A DNA stretch of 58,646 nt from RGIG7332 sp045580305 (GTDB lineage: Bacteria; Bacillota; Clostridia; Oscillospirales; JAAYXM01). A program made the position numbers and the translations under genes. The notes beneath the pieces were generated by a model. That model did not search any database. It worked only from the letters and a program-made list of their open reading frames with translations, and was not told the origin of the DNA. Below, piece after piece: positions 33,634 to 40,816 of the stretch (position 1 is the stretch's first letter; each line of letters begins with the position of its first letter). The stretch covers positions 1 through 58,646 of the forward strand of contig JAZNNQ010000062.1 of assembly GCA_045580305.1 (NCBI GenBank). Reading direction: 5' to 3'.

Positions 33634-33927
33634 GGAACAAATAAACTTATCGGGTGCATTGATGTCGTAGATTTGTCAGATGACAACAAAGCTGCAATAA
33701 TCGGTTACATCCTAACACACAAATATTGGAATAAGAGAATTTTAACCGAAGTCCTTTCGACTGTTATACCCAAACTATTTGCTGACGGTGTTGAAATTAT
33801 TAAAGCAGAACACCATATTGATAATATCGCATCTGGTAGAGTTATGGAAAAATGCGGCATGAAATTTACACATAACGGTAAGACTCATGCAAAATTCGGC
33901 TCTACTGAAATGTGTGATGTCAAGTGA
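33634..33927 (+). pseudogene. N-terminally truncated GNAT acetyltransferase
   Basis: The frame reads KLIGCIDVVDLSDDNKAA, then IIGYILTHKYWNKRILTEVL and ending NIASGRVMEKCGMKFTHNGK, which is the C-terminal half of a RimJ/RimL-like acetyltransferase; the strands before the acetyl-CoA loop are missing. An in-frame TAA lies just before. The nearest possible start gives 84 residues, lacking half of the fold. So it is a fragment, ended by a hairpin 28 bp downstream. Confidence 0.7.
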
Positions 33928-33954
33928 TATGAGATAGAAAAGAGTAGATTATGT

Positions 33955-33988
33955 AACAAAGCGGAGTGAAATTCCACTCCGCTTTGTT
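33955..33988 (+). terminator. Terminator hairpin after the GNAT remnant
   Basis: A 14-bp stem AACAAAGCGGAGTG / CACTCCGCTTTGTT. It ends one base before the ATG of the next open frame and shares its core (GCGGAGTGG) with the hairpin at 34770. Confidence 0.75.
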
Positions 33989-34762
33989 ATGATGAAAACC
34001 AATCCATTCAGTAATTTCAATCTGCTTTTAAAAAGCGGGATGATTGTTTCCTTTAGCGAATTGGAAGATGAAAAAACCGACGATGTTGTGTTCGATTATT
34101 CCAATGATATATATTCTTCTTGCGGTCTTTACTTGGAATATAATCTTCCTAAGTTTTCCACAAACAAAACATCTTACCCCTATACACAAGAAGGTTGTAA
34201 AGAGTTTATTAGAACTGCTGCAACTTTTGAAAATGCCAATTTCGGTACATTAAAATTTCTTTCTTTACCGGACAAATACGATGTAAATGTCCATTATTCC
34301 GACTATGACAACTGCTATTATTCGCATATCATCTATTGCACCGGAAGTATCTCATATGTAACAGCAGTGTATTTCCGTTCTTCTGATGGTAAGGTAATTG
34401 ACGACATCACAGCACAAGTTATGTCAGCTGAATATCCTTATGGCAATTTTGCTGTGGGCATTTCATTATCCACTTCAAGATGTGATGCAAGAGAGTCATT
34501 TGGTATAATGTCCTTGTTTATGTCACTTGAAAAAACTTTGACCGGTAATCTTCTGTTTGATGAAAGCACTGTCGTTCCAGGTGCTTCACACGATATGGTT
34601 TTCGTAATGCCGGCTGTCTATGAAGGCACAAATTATACGGCAAAAGTCAGCAAAGAACTCTATGGTTCGGCAAGCGAGCATTCAGATGACCCTGCGTATG
34701 CACTAGAGTTTGATTCGGTAGACCTTTTCAAGGTGTACACATACAAAGTGAAATTAAAATAA
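33989..34762 (+). CDS. Hypothetical protein, start doubtful
   Basis: A 257-residue open frame with good coding character but no family I know. It begins directly after a terminator-like hairpin and has no ribosome site, so the real N-terminus may be at Met18, or the gene may have lost its 5' end. It contains short beta strands and repeated aromatic loops (VHYSDYDNCYYSHIIYC, VYEGTNYTAKVSKELYGS). No signal peptide or membrane helix in the part present. It is followed by a strong terminator. A truncated secreted or surface-type protein is one reading. Confidence 0.45.
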   Translation: MMKTNPFSNFNLLLKSGMIVSFSELEDEKTDDVVFDYSNDIYSSCGLYLEYNLPKFSTNKTSYPYTQEGCKEFIRTAATFENANFGTLKFLSLPDKYDVNVHYSDYDNCYYSHIIYCTGSISYVTAVYFRSSDGKVIDDITAQVMSAEYPYGNFAVGISLSTSRCDARESFGIMSLFMSLEKTLTGNLLFDESTVVPGASHDMVFVMPAVYEGTNYTAKVSKELYGSASEHSDDPAYALEFDSVDLFKVYTYKVKLK

Positions 34763-34769
34763 AAAACCA

Positions 34770-34797
34770 GCGGAGTGGGTACCCACTCCGCTGATTT
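34770..34797 (+). terminator. Terminator after the hypothetical gene
   Basis: A perfect 26-bp palindrome, CAGCGGAGTGGGT and its complement, followed by a T run. Its core matches the hairpin at 33955. Confidence 0.85.
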
Positions 34798-34821
34798 TTT
34801 ATTCAGAATACAAGCCTCGCA

Positions 34822-35105
34822 TTAGTACATAAAGATGTCACAGTTGTTGAATATCAACTCGTCTGTTTCTTCATCGGTAGCGCCGATAGTTTCCAGCACT
34901 TCTCGTGTCGACCGAATTCCGCCAAAATCAGCATCGGCACACATATGCGCTACCAAAATATCCAACTTATCGGGTTCGGGATATTCATCATCCATAACAT
35001 CCCAATCTGCATTATCAATGTCATCCACCCATTATTCAGGAAAGCTTTCATTAAAGATGCCTAAGTAAAGCTCACCAAACAGTTCTTTCTTTTTTCCGTA
35101 GTCAT
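34822..35105 (-). pseudogene. Decayed small gene with in-frame stop and no start
   Basis: The minus strand reads YDYGKKKELFGELYLGIFNE, then SFPE, a TAA (35032-35034) and continues in the same frame with WVDDIDNADWDVMDDEYPEP to DEETDELIFNNCDIFMY and a stop. The open 68-residue part starts at a GTG only by chance. The upstream end has a stop and no start codon in frame. Acidic, perhaps an immunity-type or SMI1-like protein, but I cannot assign it. Confidence 0.6.
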
Positions 35106-35133
35106 ATTAAACACTCCCCTTATTTTGTGTTTT

Positions 35134-36357
35134 CTAAAGTTCTGTTTCTAATCTTTCGATAAAGTTTTTTTCAAAGGTGTCGAGTTTTTCGTTACTGAAT
35201 GCGATCAGCTGAGCAGCGTATCTTATGGCCGCCTTGTACTCGTTGGCCGCATAGCGGTCATTGCCGAATTGGGTAATGATATCTCTTAAATCGTTAATCA
35301 CGCCCTCTTCATCGCAGACTCTACACTCGTAAACCTTTTCCATATCCCACCGCATACCGGTGATATTAGCTAAATTCTTCAGTTCATTTTCGTCAATTTC
35401 ACCGTCGGCAAATACCAGGTATATAAGCGCTGTGATCATGGCTCTCTCCGCATCACTTTCTGCTACACGCGCGTTGCGCTCGTTGTTAAAATGCGCTTTT
35501 TGAATGTTCCCCCATTTTCTGCGGATCTCGCTTCTGTAGAACATTTTTCTAAGATCTTTAACAAAAGTCTCTTGCATTACGCTCTCGTCTTCAGACGCCA
35601 ATATCATTCGCAGTTTTTTCTCATTTAGTTTATCAATAGACTCAAATTCCAAATACTTACGGAGATTGTCGGATATCTTATACATATGTATTTTTCCGGT
35701 TTTATCATTGGCATCCTGTGGCGGTTGTCCGTTCTCCATTCTCAATACATCACCGAATTGGCCGGACATTTTGATGATTTTTTTCCCGTCGAATTCGACC
35801 TCACTGATCATATGAATGCCCTGTTTTGGTGCCTCATCTTTTCTCTGGGCGAAGTAGCAGCCCATAAATTTTATATCTGCATTCTCATCCGGCTTAAAGG
35901 CTGTACCGATGTAACGCCAATTAGTTTTCCGCTGGCTATGCTCCTCATTTGTATCCACATTGAACGCCTTGACGGATATGTCATAAAAATCCTGCTTAAT
36001 ATCCGCGATGCCGATTCTTACCAGCTCTTTCTCGTGCACAGCAAACCATTGTCCCTCTATGTAAATGCCCAAATGGCACCTGTTCCAGAGCAACTCAAAC
36101 CCCTTTACAATCAGTGCCTTCAATATAAAGAACATTACGCCGAAGCAGAACCAGTTAATGAACCCATCCAGCGTGTTTTCCATACTCTCACTCACAGAAA
36201 TGCCGAATGATTCGAGCCGGTTGACAATACTCCAGCCGCCTTCTGTATATATCTCAATCAGACAAAGCGTAATCGCAACAGCAAAGCCGTTCAACCATCC
36301 GTATATTTGTTTATTACTGTTTCCTTTGTCGACCAATGTTTTAATCAACTTTTTCAT
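35134..36357 (-). CDS. 2TM / beta-barrel (Cap15-like) membrane protein with TerB-like C-terminal domain
   Basis: 407 residues. Two membrane helices (about 21-37 and 66-85), then a beta-rich region (about 97-225: GIYIEGQWFAVHEKE, DIKQDFYDISVKAF, WRYIGTAF, FMGCYFAQR, KQGIHMISEVEF, KMSGQFGDVLR), then helices ending in a TerB-like domain (about 300-407: MITALIYLVFADGEIDENEL). The 2TM plus W/G-rich barrel order matches the SMODS-associated 2TM-beta (Cap15) effector of CBASS defence, where the barrel senses a cyclic nucleotide. No cyclase is next to it. The ATG at 36357 has GGGAG seven nt upstream; the earlier one does not. Its gene follows the IMPase gene by about 20 bp. The match is by pattern only. 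Confidence 0.6.
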   Translation of the reverse strand: MKKLIKTLVDKGNSNKQIYGWLNGFAVAITLCLIEIYTEGGWSIVNRLESFGISVSESMENTLDGFINWFCFGVMFFILKALIVKGFELLWNRCHLGIYIEGQWFAVHEKELVRIGIADIKQDFYDISVKAFNVDTNEEHSQRKTNWRYIGTAFKPDENADIKFMGCYFAQRKDEAPKQGIHMISEVEFDGKKIIKMSGQFGDVLRMENGQPPQDANDKTGKIHMYKISDNLRKYLEFESIDKLNEKKLRMILASEDESVMQETFVKDLRKMFYRSEIRRKWGNIQKAHFNNERNARVAESDAERAMITALIYLVFADGEIDENELKNLANITGMRWDMEKVYECRVCDEEGVINDLRDIITQFGNDRYAANEYKAAIRYAAQLIAFSNEKLDTFEKNFIERLETEL

Positions 36358-36377
36358 TTTCTTACTCCCGCTCATAA

Positions 36378-37136
36378 TTAGTGTGCGTTTATGATTTCAC
36401 GAAGTTTAGAATGAATTACCCCATTTGATGCAATTATCGTAGAGGGCCGGTCAAAGGGCAAAGCCTCTCCGTCATATGCAGAAGTCTCACCGCCCGCCTC
36501 ACTGATTATAAGGCCGCCCGCCGCATAGTCCCAGGGCTTTAAGCGGCTCTCAAAGTATCCGTCAATTCTGCCCGCCGCAATGAAGCACAGCGCAAGGGCG
36601 GAGGAGCAAATTCTGCGAATGTCCACACACTGCTTGAATATCGCTTTACCTAGCTCGAAGGACTCATCCGCATCGCCTTTTCTCGTAGAACCTGCACCGA
36701 ATTCGATGATACTCTCATGCAATTCTCTTTTTGATGTACAAATCGGTCGTCCGTTGAGAAATGCTCCCTTCCCTGCCTCTGCGGTAAAGCATTCATCGTT
36801 AAACGGGTTGTAAACCACGCCGAAAACTATCTTTCCGGAATCATAAAGAGCTAACGAGATGGAACTCATATTATAGCCGTACACAAGGTTGGTAGTGCCG
36901 TCAATAGGATCAAGTATCCAGCATTTTTCGCTAAGCTCACCGCTTTCTTCCTCGCTGAAAAAGCCGATTTCCGGATTGATTTCCCACAGTTTTTTCTTTA
37001 AAAAGTTACTTATGGAAATATCAACCGCTGTTACAAAATCCGCATTGCCTTTCATTTTAACTTCGCTTTTAAGTTTATTGGAAACAACAAATTTCTTAGC
37101 TTCTTTAACCAGCTCTACAATGTGTGAATAATTCAT
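36378..37136 (-). CDS. Inositol monophosphatase family protein
   Basis: 252 residues with the metal-binding motifs of the family: FFSEEESGE, DPIDGTTNLVYG and KPWDYAAGGLII. The family includes inositol monophosphatase, fructose-1,6-bisphosphatase type and CysQ/pAp phosphatases; which substrate applies cannot be read. The start lies after a GGAGG-like site (GGAGGAAAT). It is the first gene of a two-gene operon with the 2TM beta-barrel protein. Confidence 0.9.
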   Translation of the reverse strand: MNYSHIVELVKEAKKFVVSNKLKSEVKMKGNADFVTAVDISISNFLKKKLWEINPEIGFFSEEESGELSEKCWILDPIDGTTNLVYGYNMSSISLALYDSGKIVFGVVYNPFNDECFTAEAGKGAFLNGRPICTSKRELHESIIEFGAGSTRKGDADESFELGKAIFKQCVDIRRICSSALALCFIAAGRIDGYFESRLKPWDYAAGGLIISEAGGETSAYDGEALPFDRPSTIIASNGVIHSKLREIINAH

Positions 37137-37277
37137 ATTTCCTCCAGTATATTAAGTAATATTTCACTTATCACAAACTTTTTTACATTATACTATGATT
37201 CATAAAATATTTCAATAGCATACCGCTTTTGGTCCACTTTTGGTACCAAATATGCAAAAAAATGATACACTATATAA

Positions 37278-37551
37278 GGTGGTCTCACATAGGGATAATT
37301 TGCCTTAAAACATCATTTTTAGTCCATTACTGCACAAAAAATCTTGATATCCGTTAGGATAATCTTCGATTTTTTTACTTGTACTGAAACAAAAAATGAT
37401 AGTTTTAAGGTGCTATGCAGTTTTGGGATAGAGTTTTTTCGTTAAGAGCAAGAATAAAAAATCGGTAATACCGGCGTATTACCGATTTTTTTGATGCACT
37501 ATTAACGGAAAAGACCAGTCCAAAACCAACTTCTACCTATGCGAGACCACC
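37278..37551. mobile_element. 274-bp MITE-like element with terminal inverted repeats
   Basis: GGTGGTCTCACATAGG at 37278-37293 is repeated inverted with one mismatch at 37536-37551. Inside are a second inverted repeat (CCTTAAAACATCATTTTT at 37303-37320 against 37392-37410, one base bulge) and a terminator-type hairpin (37456-37492). There is no coding frame. Size, terminal inverted repeats and lack of genes suit a non-autonomous element; a structured regulatory RNA is an alternative. No clear target duplication. Confidence 0.5.
37456..37492 (+). terminator. Strong hairpin with T run
   Basis: A 15-bp stem AAAAAATCGGTAATA / TATTACCGATTTTTT around CCGGCG inside the inverted-repeat element. No gene ends just before it on the plus strand. 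Confidence 0.6.
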
Positions 37552-37726
37552 CTGTACCAAACCAAACTAAACCAAACTATTTTTTAAAACAAAAATTTTT
37601 TTGATTTTTTTCTTTCTTGTTCACATTTTGTTAACACAATATATACCCTTGGCGAGTTACCCCAGACACAACATCTTCTGTTTTTGGTGATTTTGTAATA
37701 TTTACCGCAAAATTCACCCAAAACTA

Positions 37727-37755
37727 TTGACAAATTCATCAAAATTTAATATAAT
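37727..37755 (+). promoter_or_regulatory. Consensus promoter of the SipW/TasA locus
   Basis: TTGACA (37727-37732) and TATAAT (37750-37755) with a 17-bp spacer, a perfect vegetative promoter. It starts the first gene of the extracellular-matrix locus after a leader of about 85 nt. Confidence 0.92.
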
Positions 37756-37780
37756 ATTAACAACTTAAGAGTTCATTTTT

Positions 37781-37804
37781 AGCACAGGGGATAGCCCGTG
37801 TGCT
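37781..37804 (+). promoter_or_regulatory. Leader hairpin upstream of sipW
   Basis: AGCACAGGGGATAGCCCGTGTGCT folds into a bulged stem (AGCAC, GGG paired with CCC, GTGCT) in the 5' leader, then a T-rich stretch. It may slow or terminate transcription. No known riboswitch motif is evident. Confidence 0.4.
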
Positions 37805-37846
37805 GCTTTTGTGCTTTAAAATTAAGGAAAACAGGAGTCAATGATT

Positions 37847-38530
37847 ATGTCAAACACAACCAAGAAAAAATTTAATCCCCTAGCTATTATAGGAATTATC
37901 CTTTGTCTTGCCCTTGCATTCCTGCTTGTGTGCAATATTATCATCATTATCAGAGGCTCTTCTGATTCTCAGAAACCGCCGTCAGTGTTCGGCGTAACTC
38001 CGATGATCGTTCTTTCTCAGTCTATGAGCGGTGACGCTCCCGACCATATCGAGATCGACGACCTCGTGTTTATCGATGATTCCCATCCCGACACCTTTGA
38101 GGTCGGCGATGTAATCAGCTTTATGGAGGGCAAGATTGTTGTCACCCATAGAATTATAAGCATTGAAACCCTCGAGGATGGTGCTCGCCAGTTCATCACC
38201 GGCGGCGACAACAACCGCGATGAAAACGGTGAGGTTGTTTTAGATACCGAGCCGGTTAAGGAAGCAAATGTTATCGGTAAGTATATGTTCCGCATCCCCA
38301 AGCTCGGCGCTGTTATCTATTTTATGCAGAAGCCGCTCGGTATGATTTGCTTCATCGGTATCCCGCTCCTCGCATTCATTATTTATGATATCATCCGCCG
38401 TCAGCGCGCTGCTACCAAGGAAAGTGCAAAGACCTCCGAGCTTGAGGCTGAGCTTGAGCGTCTCCGCGCACTCGCCGCTGAGGGTAACAAGGACGAGGCT
38501 CCCGCTGCCGAGGAAACTCCCGCTGAATAA
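37847..38530 (+). CDS. sipW: SipW-type signal peptidase I (S26B), copy 1
   Basis: 227 residues. A membrane helix near the N-terminus (about 10-35), the serine motif LSQSMSG (Ser59 in this numbering), EVGDVISF, and VVTHRI with His101 in place of the Lys of ordinary bacterial enzymes, then TGGDNNRDENG and a second membrane helix (about 160-180) with a charged, glutamate/alanine-rich tail. His-type (ER-type) peptidases of the SipW family process TasA/CalY-like proteins with atypical signals, which are coded just downstream. The ATG at 37847 has AGGAG nine nt upstream; the first ATG is too close to it. Confidence 0.93.
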   Translation: MSNTTKKKFNPLAIIGIILCLALAFLLVCNIIIIIRGSSDSQKPPSVFGVTPMIVLSQSMSGDAPDHIEIDDLVFIDDSHPDTFEVGDVISFMEGKIVVTHRIISIETLEDGARQFITGGDNNRDENGEVVLDTEPVKEANVIGKYMFRIPKLGAVIYFMQKPLGMICFIGIPLLAFIIYDIIRRQRAATKESAKTSELEAELERLRALAAEGNKDEAPAAEETPAE

Positions 38531-38580
38531 CAAATCGTTTTATCACCTCTCCGAGTTATAATACAAGGAGGTCCTCCCCA

Positions 38581-39315
38581 TTGAACAGGAAGATTTTTCA
38601 AACCCTTTGCGTTCTGCTTGCCCTGGTGCTTATGACATCCACCGTTCTGGCAAGTACGGTTGCAAGGTATGTCACAACTGCATATGGCGAGGATGACGCC
38701 CGGGTTGCTAAATGGGGTGTGACCGCTACAATGACCGGCGGCGCTTTCGCCACAAAGTATGTGGACAACACTACATCTTACGATATGGATGTGTCCGTTA
38801 AATCGAATAATACCGACAAGCTGGTCGCTCCCGGTACTACAGGTACCTTTGGCGGCATTCATGTCACCGGCAAGCCGGAGGTCGCCGTAAAAGTCAGAAC
38901 TTATGCGACTATGTCTCTGGCAAACTGGGTGGTAAACGGCTCTTACTACTGCCCGCTTAAAATAACGATAAACGGCGTTACATATTACGGTATGGATTAT
39001 TCATCCTCCGCCGCATTCTGCACCGCGGTTGAAGAAGCTATTGAGTCTGCCGACGGTATATACCCTCCCAATACAAACCTTGCCGAGGTTACCGGCTTAA
39101 ACGGCGACTATACCTGGGTTTGGGACTTTAAGGGCACCGACGGTAAACAGACCGATGAAAAAGACTATATCATTGGTGAAAACTCCGCAAACGGCACCGA
39201 CGCTCTCATTTCTCTGTCGGTAACCACCAACATCACCCAGAGCGACGGCAACGAAGGCCTTGGCGACGGCGGTGATTTCGTGTTACCTGAAGAGGGCGAC
39301 GAATTCTGGGGTTAA
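38581..39315 (+). CDS. TasA/CalY-like secreted fibre subunit, copy 1
   Basis: 244 residues. The signal segment KIFQTLCVLLALVLMTSTVL is followed by ASTVARYVTTAYGEDDARVA, the SipW-dependent type (A-x-Y after a hydrophobic core, then D-x-A-R-V-A-K-W-G). The mature part has the VAPGT loop (KLVAPGTTGTFGG), VTGKPEVAVKVR and acidic beta strands to LSVTTNITQSDG, as in the camelysin/TasA jelly-roll. Such proteins form extracellular amyloid-like or donor-strand fibres. Translation starts at TTG 38581, nine nt after GGAGG. The C-terminus is acidic (PEEGDEFWG), with no sorting signal. Confidence 0.88.
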   Translation: MNRKIFQTLCVLLALVLMTSTVLASTVARYVTTAYGEDDARVAKWGVTATMTGGAFATKYVDNTTSYDMDVSVKSNNTDKLVAPGTTGTFGGIHVTGKPEVAVKVRTYATMSLANWVVNGSYYCPLKITINGVTYYGMDYSSSAAFCTAVEEAIESADGIYPPNTNLAEVTGLNGDYTWVWDFKGTDGKQTDEKDYIIGENSANGTDALISLSVTTNITQSDGNEGLGDGGDFVLPEEGDEFWG

Positions 39316-39433
39316 TGAAATAGTCTTTTGATAGTCCCCCTTGTCTAAAGGGGAAGCGACCCGAGCGCGTAGCCGCGGTCGAAGTTTTGAGAGGCTTTAT
39401 GCCGAACAAAAAATTTCGGGCACCGCAATAGAA

Positions 39434-39525
39434 GATGTCCCAGAGAGACAGGGGGATTCAAAAACACCCCTGTATATCCCTCCACCGTCTTACGACGGTC
39501 CCCCTCCCTTGAGGTAAGGGAGGCT
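39434..39525. repeat. 92-bp structured dispersed repeat, copy A
   Basis: 92 bp, the same length as 43757-43848, with about 80 per cent identity by eye. It holds three hairpins: AGGGG/CCCCT, ACCGTC/GACGGT and CCTCCCTT/AAGGGAGG. In copy B the middle stem is ACCACC/GGTGGT, so both arms changed together, which shows that pairing is conserved. Confidence 0.8.
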
Positions 39526-39533
39526 ACAAAGTA

Positions 39534-39687
39534 CGGTATCTATATTTACGCAAATCTTTGCCACGGACTCCCCCCACCCAAGAGCCTTCGCCCCTTTGGG
39601 GAGAAGGTGTCACGAAGTGACGGATGAGGGGCAGTGTCCACCCAATTTATTTCGGTATCTATATTTACGATAAGCCTCGCCACGGAC
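39534..39687. repeat. Imperfect 35-bp direct repeats around a hairpin-rich insert
   Basis: CGGTATCTATATTTACG begins both 39534-39568 and 39653-39687, and each copy ends in GCCACGGAC. Between them is a GC-rich stretch with hairpins (GCCCCTTTGGGGA and GTCACGAAGTGAC), the look of another clostridial repeat family. A duplicated target or a local recombination product is possible. The rest of 39316-39754 holds no gene. Confidence 0.6.
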
Positions 39688-39754
39688 CTGTCGTAAATCG
39701 GATATATAAAAAAGTGGATATAATCCACAAAAAATTTATAAGGAGGTCTATCTC

Positions 39755-40459
39755 ATGAAGAAGACTACTCGCGTTTTAGTTGCATTATTAGCACTCACTC
39801 TCGTTACTTCCTGTTTCGTAGGCGGCACCTTCGCTAAGTACATCGTTAGCGATAACACATCCGACAGCGCTCGCGTTGCTAAGTTCGGCGTTAACGTTTT
39901 TGCTTCTGGTGATGAGATGTTCACCAATGTTTATGCAGATGAGAACGGCGATTCTGGTTTCACCAACACCGTTGAGTCTGACGTAAAGGTTGTTGCTCCT
40001 GGTACCGCTGATGCTGATGGCGTTAAGTTCGCTATCACCGGTACTCCGGAAGTTGCTGTTGATGTTACCATCGCTATCGCTGATGGCGCTAAGGATGTAT
40101 TCCTTAAGGCTGGTACTTATGATGACGTTACCACTGGTGATGATTCTGATGAGTATGTTCTTGCTGCTGACTACTATCCGGTTAAGTGGACTCTTACCAA
40201 CAAGGCTGGCGATAAGCTCGTTGACGGCAAAACTTTAGCTGACATCGAGACCGCTATCGAGGCTGAGGCTGCTAAGTACCCGGCAGGTACTACTTTCGAT
40301 GAGCTCTACACCATTACTTGGGCATGGGCATTCGAGCAGGATGACAAGGCTGACACCATCCTTGGTGACATCATCGCTGGTACCTACACCACTGATGCTG
40401 CTAACTACTGCACCGATATCGACTACGATCTCACTATCACTGTTACCCAGATCGACTAA
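39755..40459 (+). CDS. TasA/CalY-like secreted fibre subunit, copy 2 (probably the major one)
   Basis: 234 residues. SipW-type leader: KKTTRVLVALLALTLVTSCF, then GGTFAKYIVSDNTSDSARVA and KFGVNVFAS. The mature part has VKVVAPGTADADGVKFAITG and TPEVAVDVTIAIADGAK, ending SAN-free in YDLTITVTQID. The codon choice is very uniform (GCT, GAT, GTT, ACC), and the ribosome site is GGAGG, as for a highly expressed gene. Its leader ends in a small hairpin (GTGGATATAATCCAC, 39714-39728). A very strong hairpin follows 85 bp after the stop. These features suggest the main fibre subunit. No sorting signal. Confidence 0.9.
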   Translation: MKKTTRVLVALLALTLVTSCFVGGTFAKYIVSDNTSDSARVAKFGVNVFASGDEMFTNVYADENGDSGFTNTVESDVKVVAPGTADADGVKFAITGTPEVAVDVTIAIADGAKDVFLKAGTYDDVTTGDDSDEYVLAADYYPVKWTLTNKAGDKLVDGKTLADIETAIEAEAAKYPAGTTFDELYTITWAWAFEQDDKADTILGDIIAGTYTTDAANYCTDIDYDLTITVTQID

Positions 40460-40816
40460 TTTAAAGTCTATCTAATACATACGTAATTTCTTAATTACTC
40501 ATTAATTTGAGTTTGCTACAATTAAGTTAATTAAGTAAGTATACCGTCCCCCGCTCTTGTGGCGGGGCGGGGGACGCTAAAAATTAAATAATTTGCAATA
40601 TGAGGAATGGCGGAGGGTAAATATCCGACCATTCATATTTGCTTTTATGGGATATTTAGAAAAAGATACAAATTGAGCCGATAAATACCAATTTATCGTT
40701 TGAATTTATTTCTTTTAACACAATGCTCGCACCGTGCAAAGTATGTGCGCAGGCACAATTCATGGAACCTTTGGTTTCATTTTCATAAATCACAAGAAAA
40801 AAGGAGGAAAAGTTAA
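40460..40816. other. Gap between fibre subunit and anchor gene
   Basis: No gene seen. It holds the strong GC hairpin (40545-40576), a perfect 8-bp hairpin CGATAAAT/ATTTATCG (40679-40698), a pyrimidine-rich stretch and a good ribosome site for the anchor gene. A promoter for the anchor operon may lie here but I could not place one with confidence. Confidence 0.45.
40545..40576 (+). terminator. GC-rich hairpin after the fibre subunit gene
   Basis: A 10-bp stem CGTCCCCCGC / GCGGGGGACG. It lacks a proper T run (CTAAAAATT follows), so it may be an mRNA-stabilising or partial terminator that keeps the subunit message abundant over the downstream genes. Confidence 0.6.

Noticed and set aside
37560..37585. 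Short ACCAAACTAA-type tandem repeats
   Set aside because: Only two or three imperfect units; too short to support a function.
37781..37840. A riboswitch in the sipW leader
   Set aside because: Only one bulged hairpin is seen; I could not match c-di-GMP, T-box or other known motifs.
39316..39754. Hairpin-rich gap taken as a CRISPR leader or rRNA fragment
   Set aside because: The repeats are dispersed clostridial-type hairpin elements; there are only two copies of the 92-bp unit and no rRNA-like conserved stretches.
40545..40576. Ordinary rho-independent terminator
   Set aside because: The stem is strong but there is no T run, so I list it only as a possible partial terminator or stabiliser.
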